Position numbers and translations under genes: made by a program. A stretch of DNA of 22,252 bases from the IMG/VR virus record IMGVR_UViG_3300047453_000166, positions 1-22,252 of that record; one strand, 5' to 3'. This document shows positions 19,703 through 22,252 of the stretch, piece after piece (position 1 is the stretch's first letter; the number at the start of each line of letters is the position of its first letter). Under the pieces are notes generated by a model. It ran no database searches. It saw only the letters and a program-made list of their open reading frames with translations, and had not been told where the DNA came from. This DNA is from a virus.

Positions 19703-20768
19703 TTTCTACTCCCCCTATTTCGTAATCTATTATTTCATAATCACCTTGTACAACATTTAAAACATAATTATATTCTTTATCTAATCTTAATTCAATATAA
19801 TTTCCAGAGGCGTCTTCTCTACTCCATAACCAATTTGGGTCTTCATCTAATAAAGTGATACCTGTTTCAGGGTCTTTACCTAATCTTATACCATCTCGAC
19901 CTTTGTCAAATTCATTTCTCATTGACTTTGCTAATTCAGCATTAATTTGGTCTAATATGTTTACTAAGAAATTTTGTTCTAAGAAATCTATGTCTAATCC
20001 TGTTGCCCAATTTTCAGTTTCTTCTTCTAGATAATCCACTTCCAAATCATCAAATTCTAAAAAATCAATATCTAGTGCATTGGCAACTTTTATAAAATCC
20101 TCTTTACTTTGTTGCTCTTCTATCTCTCTTGGTTTTGATATGATTAATAAGTTACCTATTAAGTTTTCATCTATATCTAGAATGACTGGTTTCATAGGAT
20201 TACTTGCAACTGTTTCTACAACTGTGGCTTGAAATGCCTGATTTAAAATTACTTGACCAGCATCCGATGTTACATCTATTTCTCCTACATAACAATTACC
20301 ATTTGTATCACATGAAGGTAATAATATAATTGTAGAACTTCCGACTTCATCTATTGTCATTGTAAAGTCTGTTCCACGAACACCGATTGTTGCTGTTGGT
20401 GTTTTTATCTTTACATTTTGTTTTGAGTTTTTTGCAATTTGACCTGAAGCATACCTAACAGTACCTAAGGATGCCTTTAATGATAAGGCACCTGTTTTTG
20501 AATTTGGGTCATAAACAAATTCATCTATTATTAGTTTAGAATGTTCTGTTACATCTACTCTAGTATCATCAATAAACTCAATGGCAGTTTTACCTTTTCC
20601 GGTTCTAACGGTGTCGTAAGAAAAAATATCTAAATCTTTTTCAGACTTAAACTCATCTCCTTCTTTTCTTTCAACGACACCATTACCTTCTTGTAAAATG
20701 ACATCTCCGATACTTGCACCAAAAGTGTTAGTGCTAAACAACAACATCATAATAAAAAACTTTTTCAT
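19671..20768 (-). CDS. Periplasmic FecR-domain protein with curlin-like C-terminus
   Basis: A 365-aa secreted protein. Signal peptide about 1-17, then a FecR domain (about 45-145) with YDTVRTGKGKTAIEFIDDTR and the hallmark TPTATIGVRGTDF (123-135). An acidic, Leu/Asp-rich region (about 205-285, LDIDFLEFDDLEVDYLEEET) and a C-terminal part follow. The chain ends in a curlin-like strand, GGVENAITIIQSGQ. FecR domains act in periplasmic signalling or wall binding; in bacteria they often sit beside CHASE2 cyclases. Here there is no sigma factor or TonB receptor, so iron-citrate signalling is not implied. It is 1 nt from the curlin-like gene and overlaps the next by 32 nt. Confidence 0.85.
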   Translation of the reverse strand: MKKFFIMMLLFSTNTFGASIGDVILQEGNGVVERKEGDEFKSEKDLDIFSYDTVRTGKGKTAIEFIDDTRVDVTEHSKLIIDEFVYDPNSKTGALSLKASLGTVRYASGQIAKNSKQNVKIKTPTATIGVRGTDFTMTIDEVGSSTIILLPSCDTNGNCYVGEIDVTSDAGQVILNQAFQATVVETVASNPMKPVILDIDENLIGNLLIISKPREIEEQQSKEDFIKVANALDIDFLEFDDLEVDYLEEETENWATGLDIDFLEQNFLVNILDQINAELAKSMRNEFDKGRDGIRLGKDPETGITLLDEDPNWLWSREDASGNYIELRLDKEYNYVLNVVQGDYEIIDYEIGGVENAITIIQSGQ

Positions 20769-20769
20769 T

Positions 20770-21453
20770 TTAATCTCGTTGTATTATATCTATATCGTGA
20801 TTATCTCCAGATGTTGTTAGTGTAATCATGTTATCATAGATACCACTTTGAGTTATATCTACATCTGCGATAGAACCTGTGTGTGTATGAATGTAAGTAT
20901 GTCCAACATTATCACCATTACCATCTATATCAACTAAGAAGTTATTTGTATCTCCATTAACTGATAATGTTAGTATTGCTGAGTTACCATCTATTGTACC
21001 TAAGATTGTGTTACTATCACTACCACTTGCACCAGTAATTCCAACTGTTGCTGAAGTAGCAGATGATGTTTCCCCAATGTCTATGTCAATATCGTTAGAT
21101 GAACCTACCCAAACAATAGAAGCTGTTGCTGTACCACAAGAACTATTATTTCCTGCACTATCACAATTAAAGTCTATATTGTTACTATCACCTGTTACAG
21201 AAAATGTGCCTGTATAGGTTGCACCATTGACATCAAAGGTCATAACATTACTATCACCTATTTGTGTAATTGCCAAATTTGTTGTTGCACCAATAACACT
21301 AGAGGCTGTAGTCGCATTACCTACTGTGTTATTCTGACCATCTTGTGTTACATCTAAATCTAATGTAGCACCAGATTGGTTTATATAAATGTCATTTGCA
21401 TGTACTGATAACGAAATAAAAATCACAGATAATATAGTGATTATTTTTTTCAT
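20770..21453 (-). CDS. Secreted curlin-like repeat protein
   Basis: A 227-aa protein from ATG 21453 (GGAG 9 nt upstream, ATGA with csgG; the frame to 21468 is less likely). The signal peptide MKKIITILSVIFISLSVHA is followed by a mature chain rich in N, D, S, T, G with repeated strands: INQSGATLDLDVTQDGQNN, ITQIGDSNVM, VTGDSNNIDF, VGSSNDIDIDIGE, ITQSGIYDNM and SGDNHDIDIIQ. These follow the curlin unit (Q-x-G-x2-N with alternating hydrophobics) only loosely. Three Cys occur in one cluster (FNCDSAGNNSSC...). It is the natural substrate candidate for the adjacent CsgG pore. It could be a fibre subunit or a soluble amyloid. Confidence 0.8.
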   Translation of the reverse strand: MKKIITILSVIFISLSVHANDIYINQSGATLDLDVTQDGQNNTVGNATTASSVIGATTNLAITQIGDSNVMTFDVNGATYTGTFSVTGDSNNIDFNCDSAGNNSSCGTATASIVWVGSSNDIDIDIGETSSATSATVGITGASGSDSNTILGTIDGNSAILTLSVNGDTNNFLVDIDGNGDNVGHTYIHTHTGSIADVDITQSGIYDNMITLTTSGDNHDIDIIQRD

Positions 21454-22252
21454 TCTTTTACTCTCCATTTTTTAAACTTCCAATAGTCTAACTGTTCGCC
21501 CTTTTCAACCATTTTTAAAACGCCATATTCTATGGCAGAACGAATAGCATAATCTGTTGGTTCATTAATAGCTGCACCTGTTTCTATCTCTAATGCTTTA
21601 GTCCTTAAATCAAAGAATCTAAATACATCAGCACCAGTTTGATAACTTGCAATAGTTTTACTTGCTGATATTGTCATCAATACTTCTCCTGTCTGTACTG
21701 CTATTACTCTTAAAGCAACAGTTACTTGGTCTGTTCGATATTGTTTGGAAGCTCCAATACCGAATACTCTTGCACCTTCGCCACCACTTACGGTATTTGA
21801 ATCGTAACTGACAACGCCCCCCTCTATAATAAGACCTGCAAATATTAGTGGTTTTAATACTGTACCTGCATTTTTTTCACCATCATATAATTCTCTTGTA
21901 GACCTAACCAATTGTCTTTCTTTGACTAGGTTGCCTAATCCTTTTCTTTCTACTACTGTAAACCAATCACCATCACTTACCAGTTTAAGTGCTTGTATTA
22001 AGTATACTTCAGGTCCTTGTGTAACTGCCGTACTTAATTGAGAAAACTTATCACTAGGTTTTCTTTGTCCTGTTCTATCAGGAAAATCATAAATCGCAAT
22101 CGTAATCTTATCTTGGTCTAAATCAGGTACACCTTTTAATAAATCCGATGTAGCAGGATTTTGTATAAATGGCTTCTGAGACATCTCAACATAATTGCCC
22201 ATTGTTGTCGAACAACCTGACAGGCACATGCCCATTAAAAATATTAATACAT
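21450..22252 (-). CDS. csgG: CsgG-type curli secretion channel lipoprotein, 5' end beyond window
   Basis: The gene is open to the right edge. The frame continues upstream of ATG 22235 as VLIFLMGMCLSGCST, so the lipoprotein signal peptide starts outside the window and the lipobox is LSGC. The mature sequence follows CsgG closely: ITIAIYDFPDRTGQRKPS, STAVTQG, WFTVVERKGLGNLVKERQLV, IIEGGVVSYDSNTVSGGEGA, RVFGIGASKQYRTDQVTVAL and SKTIASYQ...GVFRF-like DVFRFFDL. CsgG assembles an outer-membrane nonamer that lets unfolded curlin subunits out. CsgE and CsgF are not in the window. The loop between TGQ and STAV, which lines the constriction in E. coli, differs (RKPSDKFSQL). The gene overlaps the curlin-like gene by 4 nt. 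Confidence 0.93.
   Translation of the reverse strand, partial: VLIFLMGMCLSGCSTTMGNYVEMSQKPFIQNPATSDLLKGVPDLDQDKITIAIYDFPDRTGQRKPSDKFSQLSTAVTQGPEVYLIQALKLVSDGDWFTVVERKGLGNLVKERQLVRSTRELYDGEKNAGTVLKPLIFAGLIIEGGVVSYDSNTVSGGEGARVFGIGASKQYRTDQVTVALRVIAVQTGEVLMTISASKTIASYQTGADVFRFFDLRTKALEIETGAAINEPTDYAIRSAIEYGVLKMVEKGEQLDYWKFKKWRVKE

Noticed and set aside
19671-20768. FecR gene as evidence for ferric-citrate uptake, linked with the Fur-like boxes.
   Set aside because: No FecI-type sigma factor, FecA receptor or TonB component is present; the Fur-like sites are about 10 kb away in another operon. FecR domains are also used in non-iron signalling.
18305-22252. The cassette as a piece of bacterial chromosome, making the window a chimeric assembly.
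   Set aside because: Strand, gene packing, AT-richness and promoter style continue unbroken from the phage replication genes into the cassette, and no recombination scar is visible. This cannot be fully excluded without read mapping.

Overview
The window looks like part of the genome of a T4-like marine myovirus infecting a low-GC aquatic bacterium; a SAR11 (pelagimyophage-type) or OM43-type host is an inference. The reasons are: every supported gene lies on the minus strand; genes are packed with ATGA/TAATG or longer overlaps; the DNA is very AT-rich; and the replication and nucleotide genes are recognisable T4 homologues (gp61 primase, NrdA, NrdB, glutaredoxin, RNase H). No tRNA, rRNA, CRISPR array or insertion sequence was found.

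Read in the direction of transcription (high to low coordinates), the layout is as follows. (1) 22252-16461 is a five-gene, translationally coupled cassette: a CsgG-type outer-membrane lipoprotein pore (5' end cut by the window edge), a small secreted curlin-like repeat protein, a periplasmic FecR-domain protein, a larger secreted protein joining an N-terminal globular domain to curlin-like repeats, and a CHASE2-adenylate/guanylate cyclase with apparently intact catalytic residues. (2) 16460-15568 holds a structured leader, a very basic 62-aa protein, a hairpin, candidate late promoters and a coiled-coil/tail-anchored membrane protein. (3) 15560-9737 is the DNA-precursor and replication block: primase, nrdA, nrdB, a zinc-ribbon protein, a RuvC-like resolvase and small accessory proteins. 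(4) 9736-9483 is a regulatory island with two strong sigma70-like promoters, two identical 15-bp Fur-box-like palindromes and a perfect AT palindrome. (5) 9482-6862 is an operon of small early-type proteins including a 2H phosphoesterase (possible anti-CBASS enzyme), a signal-peptide protein and a DUF3310 protein. (6) 6858-3908 contains a small winged-helix protein closed by a GC-rich hairpin, glutaredoxin, RNase H and a DUF6433-type protein. (7) 3899-378 begins with a DUF3445 (heme-dependent oxidative N-demethylase-like) gene, continues through small proteins, and ends with a membrane-anchored glucosaminidase endolysin and a coiled-coil membrane protein. (8) A further promoter at 312-339 drives a 37-aa membrane peptide and a conserved phage protein cut by the left edge.

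A recurring promoter (TTGACA, 16-17 bp, TATAAT, often inside CTTGACA...CCTGTATAATGG) appears to divide the window into transcription units that the host sigma70 could read. The most unusual content is the curli-type secretion plus FecR/CHASE2-cyclase cassette, which looks like a complete secretion-and-signalling module carried by a phage. The DUF3445 gene and the Fur-box-like island come next.
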